Positions 8,285-16,285 are shown, counted from the first letter of the stretch. The stretch: DNA of 19,706 bases from Bacteroidia bacterium (GCA_030596245.1 JAUVKN010000032.1:1-19706), one strand, 5' to 3'. Translations and numbers: made by a program. The notes: generated by a model from the sequence alone, not told the origin.

Positions 8285-8332
8285 AAAAAGAAACCGTCTC
8301 ATGTTAACTTATGAGACGGACCCTTTCTTTTT
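8285..8332. terminator. Long dyad, possible bidirectional terminator or leader hairpin upstream of GH3
   Basis: The core stem CCGTCTCAT (8294-8302) / ATGAGACGG (8311-8319) is perfect. The flanking AAAAAGAAA (8285-8293) and TTTCTTTTT (8324-8332) are also perfect complements, separated on the right by ACCC. A-rich and T-rich flanks on a GC stem fit termination in both directions. It ends 44 bp before the GH3 start; a weak -7-like TATCTTTA (8336-8343) follows it directly. Confidence 0.55.
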
Positions 8333-8376
8333 CAATATCTTTAACGCCATTACTCCTCATCTATCATAAATCACAC

Positions 8377-10698
8377 ATGAAAACAATCTCCGATTTAAGC
8401 ATATCAATCCTGGTTGGTTCTCTCATTATTCTCACAGGTTGCGGACCAAAATACACCATCGAAGAGCAAGATGGTTATTCCCTCGTGCATAACAAAGGAG
8501 GACAAACCCTTGGATATGTGCCGGATTCCGGAGTTGAGATTATTGAAGAGAGGGGGTATGCTTTCAAAGATCTGAACAGGAACGGGGAGCTGGACGGGTA
8601 TGAGGACTGGCGTTTGCCTGTGGATGAACGTGCCCACAATCTTGTAAAACAAATGTCAGTGGAACAGATGGCAGGTTTGATGTTGTACAGTGGCCACCAG
8701 TCCATTCCTGTCCGAGGCAGGGGTTACTTCGGGGGAACATACAATGGAAAATTATTTGAGGAGAGCGGTGCCGATCCAGAAGATCTGTCGGATCAACAGA
8801 GGCAGTTTCTGACCGGGGACCATCTCCGCCATGTGTTGATCACCTCTGTGGAAAGTCCTGCCATTGCTGCCAGGTGGAACAATAATGTTCAGAGTTTGGT
8901 GGAAGGCATTGGCCTGGGAATCCCGACCAATACAAGTTCCGATCCCCGTCATAGAACCAATTCCAATGCTGAATACAATGCCGGAGCCGGTGGAAGGATC
9001 TCCATGTGGCCGGGAAGCCTTGGTATAGCCGCTTCATTTGATCCTGATCTGATGAAACAATTTGGCGAAATTGCCTCGGTGGAATACCGTGCCCTGGGGA
9101 TTGCCACCACCCTCTCTCCGCAGATTGACCTGGCCACTGAACCTCGCTGGAGCCGTTTCGCCGGAACCATGGGTGAGGATCCAAAACTGGCAGCTGATAT
9201 GGCCAGGGCTTATGTGGATGGATTCCAGTCATCGGACGCTGCAGAGGAGATTTCAGATGGTTGGGGATACCAGAGTGTCAATGCCATGGTAAAACACTGG
9301 CCGGGAGGGGGACCCGAGGAGGGTGGTCGCGACGCACATTTCGGTTATGGTGCATACGCAGTTTACCCGGGCAACAACCTGAAAGACCATCTGGAACCAT
9401 TTATCGAAGGAGCTTTCAAATTAGATGGCGCCACAGAGATGGCTTCTGCAGTGATGCCCTATTATACCATTTCTCATAACCGCGATACCAAATACAATGA
9501 GAATGTGGGGAACGGTTTTAGCAGATATATCATTACTGATCTGCTCAGGGACACTTATGGCTACGATGGAGTAGTCTGTTCCGATTGGCTAATTACCGCT
9601 GATGTGGAGTCGGTGGACATTTTCGGGGGTAAAAGCTGGGGTGTGGAAACCATGAGTGTAGCGGAACGTCACTATAAGGCCATTGAAGCAGGCATCGATC
9701 AATTCGGCGGAAACAATGAGATAGGGCCGGTTCTGGAGGCTTATGAAATGGGAGTGGCAGCACATGGGGAAGATCAGATGCGGGAAAGGTTTGAGAAATC
9801 TGCCATACGTTTATTGCGAAATATTATCAGGGTTGGCCTGTTTGAAAATCCTTACCTGGATCCTGATGAAACTGAGCAGACGGTTGGCAATCCCGATTTT
9901 ATGAAGTCAGGATATGAAGCGCAACTTCGCTCCATTGTGATGTTGAAAAACAGACAACAACTCTTACCTCTGAAGGAACATTTGAAGGTCCATATCCCCC
10001 GGAGGTATATTGCAGCAGGAAGCAACTGGTTTGGCATGGTGACACCGGAGAGATGGGAAGATCCCTTCAATCCGGACATTGTAAGTAAATTTTTCGAAAT
10101 GGTTGACACCCCGGAGGAGGCCGATTTTGCCCTGATTGAAATTGATAGTCCGGCAGGTGGAACCGGTTATGACCGCAACGACCTTGAGGCGGGTGGCAAC
10201 GGATATGTTCCTATCTCGTTGCAATATGGAGTTTACACAGCTGAAAATGCCCGTGAAACCAGCATCGCAGGGGGAAGCCCCTTTGAAGAGTTCACCAACC
10301 GAAGTTACCGGGGAAAAACGGTTACAGCACGCAATACAACCGACATGGAAATGGTGTATGAGGTCAGGAAAGGTATGGGAGACAAGCCTGTAGTGGTGGT
10401 GGTGAATGCAGATAATCCCATGGTATTTGCCGAGGTTGAACCGGTGGCCGACGCCATCCTGATCCACATGGGCATACAGGACCAGGCTCTTTTGGAAATC
10501 ATATCAGGTGGCACTGAACCATCGGGATTGCTGCCATTTCAAATGCCAGCCAATATGAAAACCGTTGAAGAGCAGTTCGAGGATGTCCCACGTGATATGG
10601 ACAGTTATAAAGATTCGGAAGGGAATACCTATGATTTTGCATTCGGACTGAACTGGAGCGGAGAGATCAACGACAGTCGGGTTTCCAGCTATAAATAG
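8377..10698 (+). CDS. Glycoside hydrolase family 3 (beta-glycosidase) lipoprotein
   Basis: 773-aa GH3 enzyme that would release non-reducing-end beta-linked monosaccharides such as glucose or xylose; specificity cannot be read from sequence. I place the start at 8377 because it gives a clean lipoprotein signal (GSLIILTGC, Cys22); the in-frame ATG at 8311 falls inside a hairpin arm and adds an unconvincing extension. After the signal comes an EF-hand-like loop DLNRNGELDGYE (65-76), usual in this GH3 subgroup. The GH3 barrel follows: ISMWPGSLGIAASFD, NAMVKHWPGGGPEEGG, and the nucleophile segment GYDGVVCSDW with Asp403. The C-terminal alpha/beta sandwich has YDRNDLEAGGNGYVP and EPSGLLPFQMP. The protein is full length with no lesion seen. 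An MFS gene begins 4 bp after its stop, so the two are almost certainly co-transcribed. Expected location: periplasm or membrane-anchored. Confidence 0.92.
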   Translation: MKTISDLSISILVGSLIILTGCGPKYTIEEQDGYSLVHNKGGQTLGYVPDSGVEIIEERGYAFKDLNRNGELDGYEDWRLPVDERAHNLVKQMSVEQMAGLMLYSGHQSIPVRGRGYFGGTYNGKLFEESGADPEDLSDQQRQFLTGDHLRHVLITSVESPAIAARWNNNVQSLVEGIGLGIPTNTSSDPRHRTNSNAEYNAGAGGRISMWPGSLGIAASFDPDLMKQFGEIASVEYRALGIATTLSPQIDLATEPRWSRFAGTMGEDPKLAADMARAYVDGFQSSDAAEEISDGWGYQSVNAMVKHWPGGGPEEGGRDAHFGYGAYAVYPGNNLKDHLEPFIEGAFKLDGATEMASAVMPYYTISHNRDTKYNENVGNGFSRYIITDLLRDTYGYDGVVCSDWLITADVESVDIFGGKSWGVETMSVAERHYKAIEAGIDQFGGNNEIGPVLEAYEMGVAAHGEDQMRERFEKSAIRLLRNIIRVGLFENPYLDPDETEQTVGNPDFMKSGYEAQLRSIVMLKNRQQLLPLKEHLKVHIPRRYIAAGSNWFGMVTPERWEDPFNPDIVSKFFEMVDTPEEADFALIEIDSPAGGTGYDRNDLEAGGNGYVPISLQYGVYTAENARETSIAGGSPFEEFTNRSYRGKTVTARNTTDMEMVYEVRKGMGDKPVVVVVNADNPMVFAEVEPVADAILIHMGIQDQALLEIISGGTEPSGLLPFQMPANMKTVEEQFEDVPRDMDSYKDSEGNTYDFAFGLNWSGEINDSRVSSYK

Positions 10699-10702
10699 CA
10701 GA

Positions 10703-12109
10703 ATGACAGGGGAAAAACCGACTTCCAGGAGGCTGATCCTTATTTTGATCATCATCACCTCCTTTATCAATCCATTTCTTGGAGCAGCAATAAATATTGC
10801 ATTGCCAACAATCAGCCAGGAGTTCTCCATGGGTGCAGTAGGAATGAGCTGGGTAGCAATGGCCTTCCTGCTCTCTTCATCTGTCTTTTTGGTTCCTCTC
10901 GGAAAGCTGGCCGATATTAAAGGGAGAAAACTGATTTTCCTGATTGGGAACATCATTATCACGGCTACTTCCATCCTTTGTGCATTTGCCCAATCAGGTG
11001 GTATGCTCATCGGCTTTCGGGCCCTGCAGGGAATTGGTAGCGCCATGGTCTTTGGGACAGGAGTTGCCATTATCACTTCCGTATTCCCTCCCCGGGAACG
11101 AGGTAAAGCCATCGGGATTACGGTAACTGCAGTTTACATAGGCCTCTCGCTGGCTCCATTCCTGGGAGGAATACTTACCCAATACCTGGGCTGGCGCAGC
11201 ATCTTTTACGTAACCATACCATTTGGGATCCTGGTTGTTTGGATCACACGGAAATATATCAAAGAGGAGTGGGCAGATGCAAAGGGAGAGAAATTCGATC
11301 TGCCCGGATCGATCATCTACCTCCTTTCCATGTCGGCATTCATGTTTGGTTTTTCCCGAATGCCGGAAACATCTGCCATCATTCTTGCATCGTCCGGACT
11401 TCTTGGACTGGTGGGCTTCACCCTCATGGAAATGAAGGTCAAATTCCCCGTTTTCAACATATTACTCTTTACATCAAACCGTTTGTTTGCCTTTTCCAAC
11501 CTGGCTGCCCTGATTAATTATGCCACCACATTCGCCATTACCTTTCTTCTGAGCCTCTACCTGCAGTATGTACAGGGCCTGTCACCAAGGGATGCAGGAA
11601 TGATTTTGATCACCCAGCCGGTCACCATGGCAATTGTTGCATCAATTTCGGGCAGACTTTCTGATATATATGATCCCAGGATCCTTGCCTCAACAGGCAT
11701 GGGGATCATTGTCGGCGGACTCGTGATGCTTACGCTCCTTACCGAACAATCACCCATCTCATACATGATCCTGATCCTGGCCATTGTAGGATTTGGATTT
11801 GGTATGTTCTCATCTCCAAATACCAATGCCATCATGGGTTCGGTGGATAAAAAATACCTGGGAATTGCCTCTGCCACGGTGGGGACCATGCGGTTGACCG
11901 GACAGATGATGAGCATGGGGATAGCTACGCTTATTCTGCAAATATTTATTGGGAACAAGCCTATTTCAGCACAGTTATCCACAGAATTCATGACCAGCAT
12001 GAGGGCCACTTTCATTGTTTTCGTAATACTCTGCACGCTGGGAGTCTTTGCCTCCCTGGCAAGGGGAAAAACCGATCATACCAGAAAGACCAGCGCAAAG
12101 AGAGTTTGA
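10703..12109 (+). CDS. MFS transporter, DHA2 (14-TM EmrB/QacA-like)
   Basis: 468-aa integral membrane protein with about 14 hydrophobic segments. MFS motif A is clear (GKLADIKGRK, after the second helix), RALQGIGSAMVFG follows in helix 4, and a motif C-like GLSLAPFLGG lies in helix 5 (Ala in place of the usual Gly before Pro). These place it with the proton-driven DHA2 drug:H+ antiporter type. The 4-bp gap to GH3 implies translational coupling, so its physiological cargo could be a sugar, oligosaccharide or plant/algal metabolite rather than a drug; this is inference from context. It ends 7 bp from the convergent gldB gene. Confidence 0.88.
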   Translation: MTGEKPTSRRLILILIIITSFINPFLGAAINIALPTISQEFSMGAVGMSWVAMAFLLSSSVFLVPLGKLADIKGRKLIFLIGNIIITATSILCAFAQSGGMLIGFRALQGIGSAMVFGTGVAIITSVFPPRERGKAIGITVTAVYIGLSLAPFLGGILTQYLGWRSIFYVTIPFGILVVWITRKYIKEEWADAKGEKFDLPGSIIYLLSMSAFMFGFSRMPETSAIILASSGLLGLVGFTLMEMKVKFPVFNILLFTSNRLFAFSNLAALINYATTFAITFLLSLYLQYVQGLSPRDAGMILITQPVTMAIVASISGRLSDIYDPRILASTGMGIIVGGLVMLTLLTEQSPISYMILILAIVGFGFGMFSSPNTNAIMGSVDKKYLGIASATVGTMRLTGQMMSMGIATLILQIFIGNKPISAQLSTEFMTSMRATFIVFVILCTLGVFASLARGKTDHTRKTSAKRV

Positions 12110-12116
12110 GCCAGGG

Positions 12117-13133
12117 TCAGGGATTATAATGGGATTGTCTGAGTATCTCCTGGTAGTTTCGCTCAGACATCACCTGGTGTACTGTCAGTTTTGAGTTGCG
12201 TTCTATATATGTTTTCACAATCTGCCTGCCCTGCCAAACAGCCGCCCTGCCAGGAGATTCAACAGTATAGTACCTGGTATTGGGTGCATCTTCAATCAAT
12301 TTGCGGATCACCAGGGGATCTGATGAGAAGAGTAGTTTTTCCTCCACAAGGTGGGTCCACATCTGCTCTTCGTTGTTATAACACCACTTCATCTGATCTT
12401 CTGAAAAACCCATTTTCAGGTGCTCCTCCATTCCGGGGTACATGGCATCCACAAAGTAGACCAGCATGCCCTGGTAGATCATCCTGGCCAGTAGATTATC
12501 CAGGGAATCATTGTAGGGATAGATCTGGGTGGCCCAGGCGTACATCACATCCACAGGAATCCGTTCCGGAACCTTATTCCGGGTAATGTACTGCGGGGTA
12601 CCCATAAGTCCGTAATAGCTGCAATCGGCACCCAGGTATTGGTCCAGTCCGACCCCCACGAAATGGTCTACTGTAAACAGTCCCTGATTGAACCTGCTCA
12701 CATACCCCACGACCCTGGGCAGCACAGAATCGGGATAATGATAAAGGTAATGCCTGAATCCATCTGTCAATTGTCCGTTTATCTCCTCCATGGATGTAAA
12801 TACCTTGTTGGTATAATCAAATACCTTCCTGTTTGTGGGATCATTGATAAACATGGACAGAAAGGAGGGATAACGCCTGGCAGATGCCTGCCCAATATTG
12901 ATCACATGTACATTATAAATATCGAAAAAGTCACCATAAGTAGTATAGAATGGCCCTATGGCACCATTGATGGAATCCTGATCCAGGTCAAAGAGGGCTC
13001 TGTCGAACCGTTCCAACTGCACCACTGCATCAATTCCCGATACATCCACATCCAGGAGATCCCGCTGGCATCCTGCACCAAGAATGGAGATGCAAATCAG
13101 AAAAACCATTACACATTGAACAGGTCTCATCAT
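12117..13133 (-). CDS. gldB: Gliding motility lipoprotein GldB
   Basis: 338-aa lipoprotein (ILGAGC, Cys22) matching the GldB family. Recognisable stretches are FYTTYGDFFDIY, TVDHFVGVGLDQYLG, and the C-terminal ESPGRAAVWQGRQIV with IERN. GldB is an essential component of the Bacteroidota gliding machinery, which is functionally linked to the type IX secretion system; its molecular activity is unknown. Two T9SS-tailed proteins in the same window make a working secretion system plausible. Adjacent ATGs at 13131-13133 and 13128-13130 are both possible; I use the first. A perfect -7 element lies upstream. It is divergent from an outer-membrane protein gene. Confidence 0.87.
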   Translation of the reverse strand: MMRPVQCVMVFLICISILGAGCQRDLLDVDVSGIDAVVQLERFDRALFDLDQDSINGAIGPFYTTYGDFFDIYNVHVINIGQASARRYPSFLSMFINDPTNRKVFDYTNKVFTSMEEINGQLTDGFRHYLYHYPDSVLPRVVGYVSRFNQGLFTVDHFVGVGLDQYLGADCSYYGLMGTPQYITRNKVPERIPVDVMYAWATQIYPYNDSLDNLLARMIYQGMLVYFVDAMYPGMEEHLKMGFSEDQMKWCYNNEEQMWTHLVEEKLLFSSDPLVIRKLIEDAPNTRYYTVESPGRAAVWQGRQIVKTYIERNSKLTVHQVMSERNYQEILRQSHYNP

Positions 13134-13147
13134 AATATGTAAATTTG
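13115..13147 (+). promoter_or_regulatory. Candidate promoter for the outer-membrane protein-nadE operon
   Basis: TAAATTTG (13140-13147) is an exact TAnnTTTG -7 element, and ATTG (13115-13118) is a near-match to the TTTG -33 element with 21 bp between. The start codon is 33 nt downstream. The -33 box lies inside the first codons of the divergent gldB. Confidence 0.6.
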
Positions 13148-13165
13148 AACGTTATTCCGAAAAGA

Positions 13166-13199
13166 CAAAAGTATTAAAATATGAAACGGATGAGACAAT
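13166..13199 (-). promoter_or_regulatory. gldB: Candidate promoter for gldB
   Basis: On the minus strand TACTTTTG (13173-13166) exactly matches TAnnTTTG, with ATTG (13199-13196) as a -33-like element at 22-bp spacing. The gldB ATG is 32 nt downstream. Its -33 box lies inside the first codons of the divergent outer-membrane protein gene. Confidence 0.6.
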
Positions 13200-13846
13200 T
13201 ATTGATTGTGTCAATTTTTTTTGGAGCCCTCCTTTCAGCAAACGGACAGTCCCGGATGAAATTCAATGTGCATGCCGACCCGCAATTTGCATGGCTCAGT
13301 TCCGATGAAGATGAGGTGGCTCCGGACGGCTCCATATTTCATATTCAGACAGGGCTTCAGATGGATCTTTTTTTCGATAAGAATTATGCATTCTCACTTG
13401 GCTTCGGGATCAACAACCTGGGTGGGAACCTTCTCTATTTCGATTCTACTGCCTTTATCTCCAATGAAGATACAATCATTGTTACACCTGGACAGACCGT
13501 CAAACATCATCTGCAGTACCTGGACATTCCCCTCGGACTGAAGCTAAAAACAGAGGAGTTGGGTTATGCCACTATCTTTCTGGAAATTGGTTTCAATCCA
13601 ATGATCAATATCAATGCTAATGCCACCACTAAAGATGGTATATTAAGCAAAGAGAATATACGTGAAGAGATCCAACTGTTCAACCTGGGATATCATGCGG
13701 GAATCGGGGTAGAATACCGACTGGGTGGAAGCACTGCAGCCATTGGAGGCATACGCTGGACATCCGGGCTCACCGATGTAACCAAAAATGACAAAGCGAA
13801 CATTACCACAAAAGTCATTTCCATCCACCTGGGAATCCTGTTTTGA
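13181..13846 (+). CDS. Outer-membrane beta-barrel protein (PorT/OMP_b-brl_2-like)
   Basis: 221-aa protein with a signal peptide (about 1-22, SANG then Gln) and then alternating amphipathic strands with a terminal aromatic residue (HLGILF), typical of an eight-stranded-type outer-membrane barrel. The stretch LQYLDIPLGLKLKTEELGY is the hallmark seen in the PorT-like/outer membrane beta-barrel domain family of Bacteroidota. PorT itself (SprT in Flavobacterium) is a T9SS component. This protein may be that or a paralogue, and I cannot decide from sequence alone. It sits head to head with gldB and 6 bp upstream of nadE, so it is likely co-transcribed with the latter from the 13140 promoter. Confidence 0.75.
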   Translation: MKRMRQLLIVSIFFGALLSANGQSRMKFNVHADPQFAWLSSDEDEVAPDGSIFHIQTGLQMDLFFDKNYAFSLGFGINNLGGNLLYFDSTAFISNEDTIIVTPGQTVKHHLQYLDIPLGLKLKTEELGYATIFLEIGFNPMININANATTKDGILSKENIREEIQLFNLGYHAGIGVEYRLGGSTAAIGGIRWTSGLTDVTKNDKANITTKVISIHLGILF

Positions 13847-13852
13847 ACGGCC

Positions 13853-15511
13853 ATGAAAATCACCCTAGCACAACTGAATTATTACATCGGGGACTTCGAG
13901 GGAAACCTGAAGAAGATTCTGAATGCAGTTCGCCGGGCCAGAGATCTGGGATCCGATCTGGTGGTCTTTTCCGAGCTATCCATCTGCGGATACCCGCCCC
14001 TGGACCTCCTCGAAAGGGAAGAATTCATAACAACTTGCAACCGGTATATTGAAAGAATATCAGAAAGCATCGATTCGAAAATCGGTGTGTTGGTGGGTGG
14101 ACCCGAATTCAATAAACAGAAGGAGGGTAAGTTGCTATTCAACTCTGTCTTCTTTCTCCTGGATGGGAAGGTTCAGCAGGTCTTCCGCAAATCCCTTCTG
14201 CCCACTTATGATATATTTGATGAATACAGATATTTCGAGCCTAACCGTGAATTCACGGTGCTAGAATACAAAGGAAAACGTCTGGCGATTACCATTTGTG
14301 AAGATCTCTGGGATGAGCAGCCTTTTGAAAGTGAGTTTTCAAGAAGCAGACTCTACACCACCAATCCACTGGAAGAGTTGACCGGTTACAATCCTGATGT
14401 GATCATCAACCTGGCAGCCTCTCCTTTTGCTCACAGGAAGATGGAGGTAAAGCAATCCATATTCACCGGCAAAGCAGCCCGGTATGGACTCCCTGTACTC
14501 TATTGCAACCAGGTAGGTGCCCAGACTGAACTAATTTTTGAAGGAGGCTCATTGGCCATCAACAGTACAGGTGATGTGATCAAGCGGCTCGCATTCTTCC
14601 AGGAAGATTTTATGCTTTTTGACCTCGATGAGCTGGCCCGGGAAACGCCAATCCCAGCTGAAGGAGAGATCCCTGACCGGATCTCCATGGTGGCCGATGG
14701 ATTGATTTGTGGCATCAGGGACTATTTTGGAAAAATGAAATTCAGAAGCGCCACCCTTGGCCTTTCAGGGGGGATCGACTCGGCTGTGACACTGGCACTG
14801 GCAGCGGAGGCACTGGGACCTGAAAACATGCATGTGCTTTTGCTTCCCTCCCAGTACTCTTCCAGCCACAGCATAGAAGATTCGGTACGGTTAGCAAAAA
14901 ACCTTGGTGTACGGTATGATATCCTACCCATTGAGTCTGTTTTTAACCGGTTCCGTGATACGTTGCAACTACTGTTCGGAGAACTTCCTGAAGACATCAC
15001 AGAGGAGAATATCCAGGCCAGGATCAGAAGTACTTTACTCATGGCACTCTCCAATAAATTTGGAAACATTTTGCTAAATACCAGCAACAAGAGTGAGACA
15101 GCCGTGGGATATGGTACTCTTTATGGGGACATGAGTGGTGGACTCTCGGTTCTTGGGGATGTTTATAAAACTGACGTTTATCTGCTGGCAAAATATTTTA
15201 ACCGGGAGAAAGAGGTAATTCCGGAGAACATCATTACAAAACCTCCTTCTGCTGAGCTGAAGCCCGACCAGAAAGACACTGATTCTCTGCCTCCATATGA
15301 TGAATTGGATGGAATTCTGGAGGCCTATATTGAAAAACAACTTCCCGCTGAAAAGGTAGCAGCTATGGGATTTGATAAGAACCTTGTTGGAAGGATCATC
15401 GGTATGGTCAATCAAAATGAATATAAACGCTATCAGTCTCCACCTATTCTAAGGGTATCCTCCAAAGCTTTCGGCGTAGGAAGACGACTGCCACTGGTGG
15501 CCAAATATTGA
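13853..15511 (+). CDS. nadE: Glutamine-dependent NAD+ synthetase
   Basis: 552-aa two-domain enzyme that makes NAD+ from nicotinic acid adenine dinucleotide, ATP and glutamine, the last step of NAD synthesis in the cytoplasm. The N-terminal nitrilase-type glutaminase domain carries the catalytic triad Glu41 (FSELSICGYPP), Lys113 (FRKSLLPTYD) and Cys149 (ITICEDLWDEQPF). The C-terminal synthetase domain has the ATP-pyrophosphatase loop SGGIDS (305-310) and later LLNTSNKSETAVGYGT and DQKDTDSLPPYDELD. Length and domain order are normal for the bacterial glutamine-dependent form. It follows the outer-membrane protein gene after 6 bp. A separate promoter candidate follows it, so the Crp/Fnr gene downstream is probably a new transcription unit. 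Confidence 0.96.
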   Translation: MKITLAQLNYYIGDFEGNLKKILNAVRRARDLGSDLVVFSELSICGYPPLDLLEREEFITTCNRYIERISESIDSKIGVLVGGPEFNKQKEGKLLFNSVFFLLDGKVQQVFRKSLLPTYDIFDEYRYFEPNREFTVLEYKGKRLAITICEDLWDEQPFESEFSRSRLYTTNPLEELTGYNPDVIINLAASPFAHRKMEVKQSIFTGKAARYGLPVLYCNQVGAQTELIFEGGSLAINSTGDVIKRLAFFQEDFMLFDLDELARETPIPAEGEIPDRISMVADGLICGIRDYFGKMKFRSATLGLSGGIDSAVTLALAAEALGPENMHVLLLPSQYSSSHSIEDSVRLAKNLGVRYDILPIESVFNRFRDTLQLLFGELPEDITEENIQARIRSTLLMALSNKFGNILLNTSNKSETAVGYGTLYGDMSGGLSVLGDVYKTDVYLLAKYFNREKEVIPENIITKPPSAELKPDQKDTDSLPPYDELDGILEAYIEKQLPAEKVAAMGFDKNLVGRIIGMVNQNEYKRYQSPPILRVSSKAFGVGRRLPLVAKY

Positions 15512-15540
15512 CGTGAAATTGATTATTTTTTCTATTTTTG
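15507..15540 (+). promoter_or_regulatory. Candidate promoter for the Crp/Fnr regulator gene
   Basis: TATTTTTG (15533-15540) is an exact TAnnTTTG -7 element, and ATTG (15507-15510) sits 22 bp upstream as a -33-like box. The ATG is 40 nt downstream, and an A-rich leader precedes it, common for Bacteroidota translation starts. Confidence 0.55.
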
Positions 15541-15580
15541 TGTGTTATTCAACATAGTACGACTAAATAATTAAAATACA

Positions 15581-16282
15581 ATGCAGGAAAGGAACTACAA
15601 TGCAGATGACTGTATCGACAATCCAAAATCTGTATTTACGGTACTTACCCCCAAAGAGAAAGAATTCCTGAAGCAAAATTATAGCTGCGCTTTTTACAAG
15701 AAAGGTGAGATCATTTTCAAAGAGGGTGACAAGCCCATTGGACTGATGATCCTGGCCGAAGGGAAGGTTAAGATCTTCAAAGAGGGAGTTGGTGGAAGAG
15801 AGCAAATCGTAAGGATGGCCAAGCCGGTGGGATTCATAGGTTACAGGGCCCTTTTTGCAGAAGAAAATCATACAGCTACTGCAGTGGCTATTGAAGATTG
15901 TGTCTCATGTATAGTCGATAAAGAGAGTGTTTTCAGGGTCATGCGCAGCAATGCAGAACTAAGCATGAGTATCATTCAGTCCTTTGCTTCCGAACTGGGT
16001 TTTTCACACGACAGGACAGTCACACTCACCCAGAAACATATACGCGGAAGGCTGGCAGAATCCCTCATTTTCCTGAAGGACACCTATGGTTACGAAGATG
16101 ATAGTAAAACCATTAAGATCTATCTTTCACGTGAGGACGTGGCCAATCTCTCCAATATGACCACTTCAAATGCCATTCGTACCCTCTCAACATTTGCCCA
16201 GGAGGGTGTTATTGCCATCGATGGCAGAAAAATCAGAATCCTTGACTTGCCCAAGCTGGAACGCATCAGTGAACTGGGTTAG
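15581..16282 (+). CDS. Crp/Fnr-family transcriptional regulator
   Basis: 233-aa cytoplasmic regulator. The N-terminal cyclic-nucleotide-binding-type domain (about 18-130) shows KKGEIIFKEGDKPIGLMIL and EGKVKIFKEG. A long dimerisation helix follows, then a C-terminal winged helix-turn-helix (about 183-225: LSREDVANLSNMTTSNAIRTLS, then EGVIAIDGRKIRILD). The phosphate-binding cassette is not the cAMP type: where Crp has a Gly-Glu and an Arg-Ser/Thr pair, this protein reads FIGYRALFAEENHTATA. The FNR-type N-terminal Cys cluster is also not apparent, so the ligand is unknown. The next gene begins 3 bp after its stop and is probably co-transcribed. Confidence 0.93.
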   Translation: MQERNYNADDCIDNPKSVFTVLTPKEKEFLKQNYSCAFYKKGEIIFKEGDKPIGLMILAEGKVKIFKEGVGGREQIVRMAKPVGFIGYRALFAEENHTATAVAIEDCVSCIVDKESVFRVMRSNAELSMSIIQSFASELGFSHDRTVTLTQKHIRGRLAESLIFLKDTYGYEDDSKTIKIYLSREDVANLSNMTTSNAIRTLSTFAQEGVIAIDGRKIRILDLPKLERISELG

Positions 16283-16285
16283 GGT

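Noticed and set aside
8311..8376. 22-codon extension of GH3 from the ATG at 8311
   Set aside because: The ATG is part of the right arm of a strong hairpin; starting at 8377 gives a clean lipoprotein signal.
9964..10467. 167-aa open frame on the minus strand inside GH3
   Set aside because: No start context, no recognisable domain, and the opposite strand is a full-length GH3.
10504..11112. 202-aa open frame on the minus strand across the GH3/MFS junction
   Set aside because: Antisense shadow of two clear genes, with a low-complexity composition typical of reversed membrane-protein codons.
11557..12036. 159-aa open frame on the minus strand inside the MFS gene
   Set aside because: Composition rich in Met, Ile and Pro mirrors the transmembrane codons of the real gene; no independent support.
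12639..13142. 167-aa open frame on the + strand opposite gldB
   Set aside because: It is antisense to a well-supported gldB, ends across the divergent promoters, and shows no recognisable domain.
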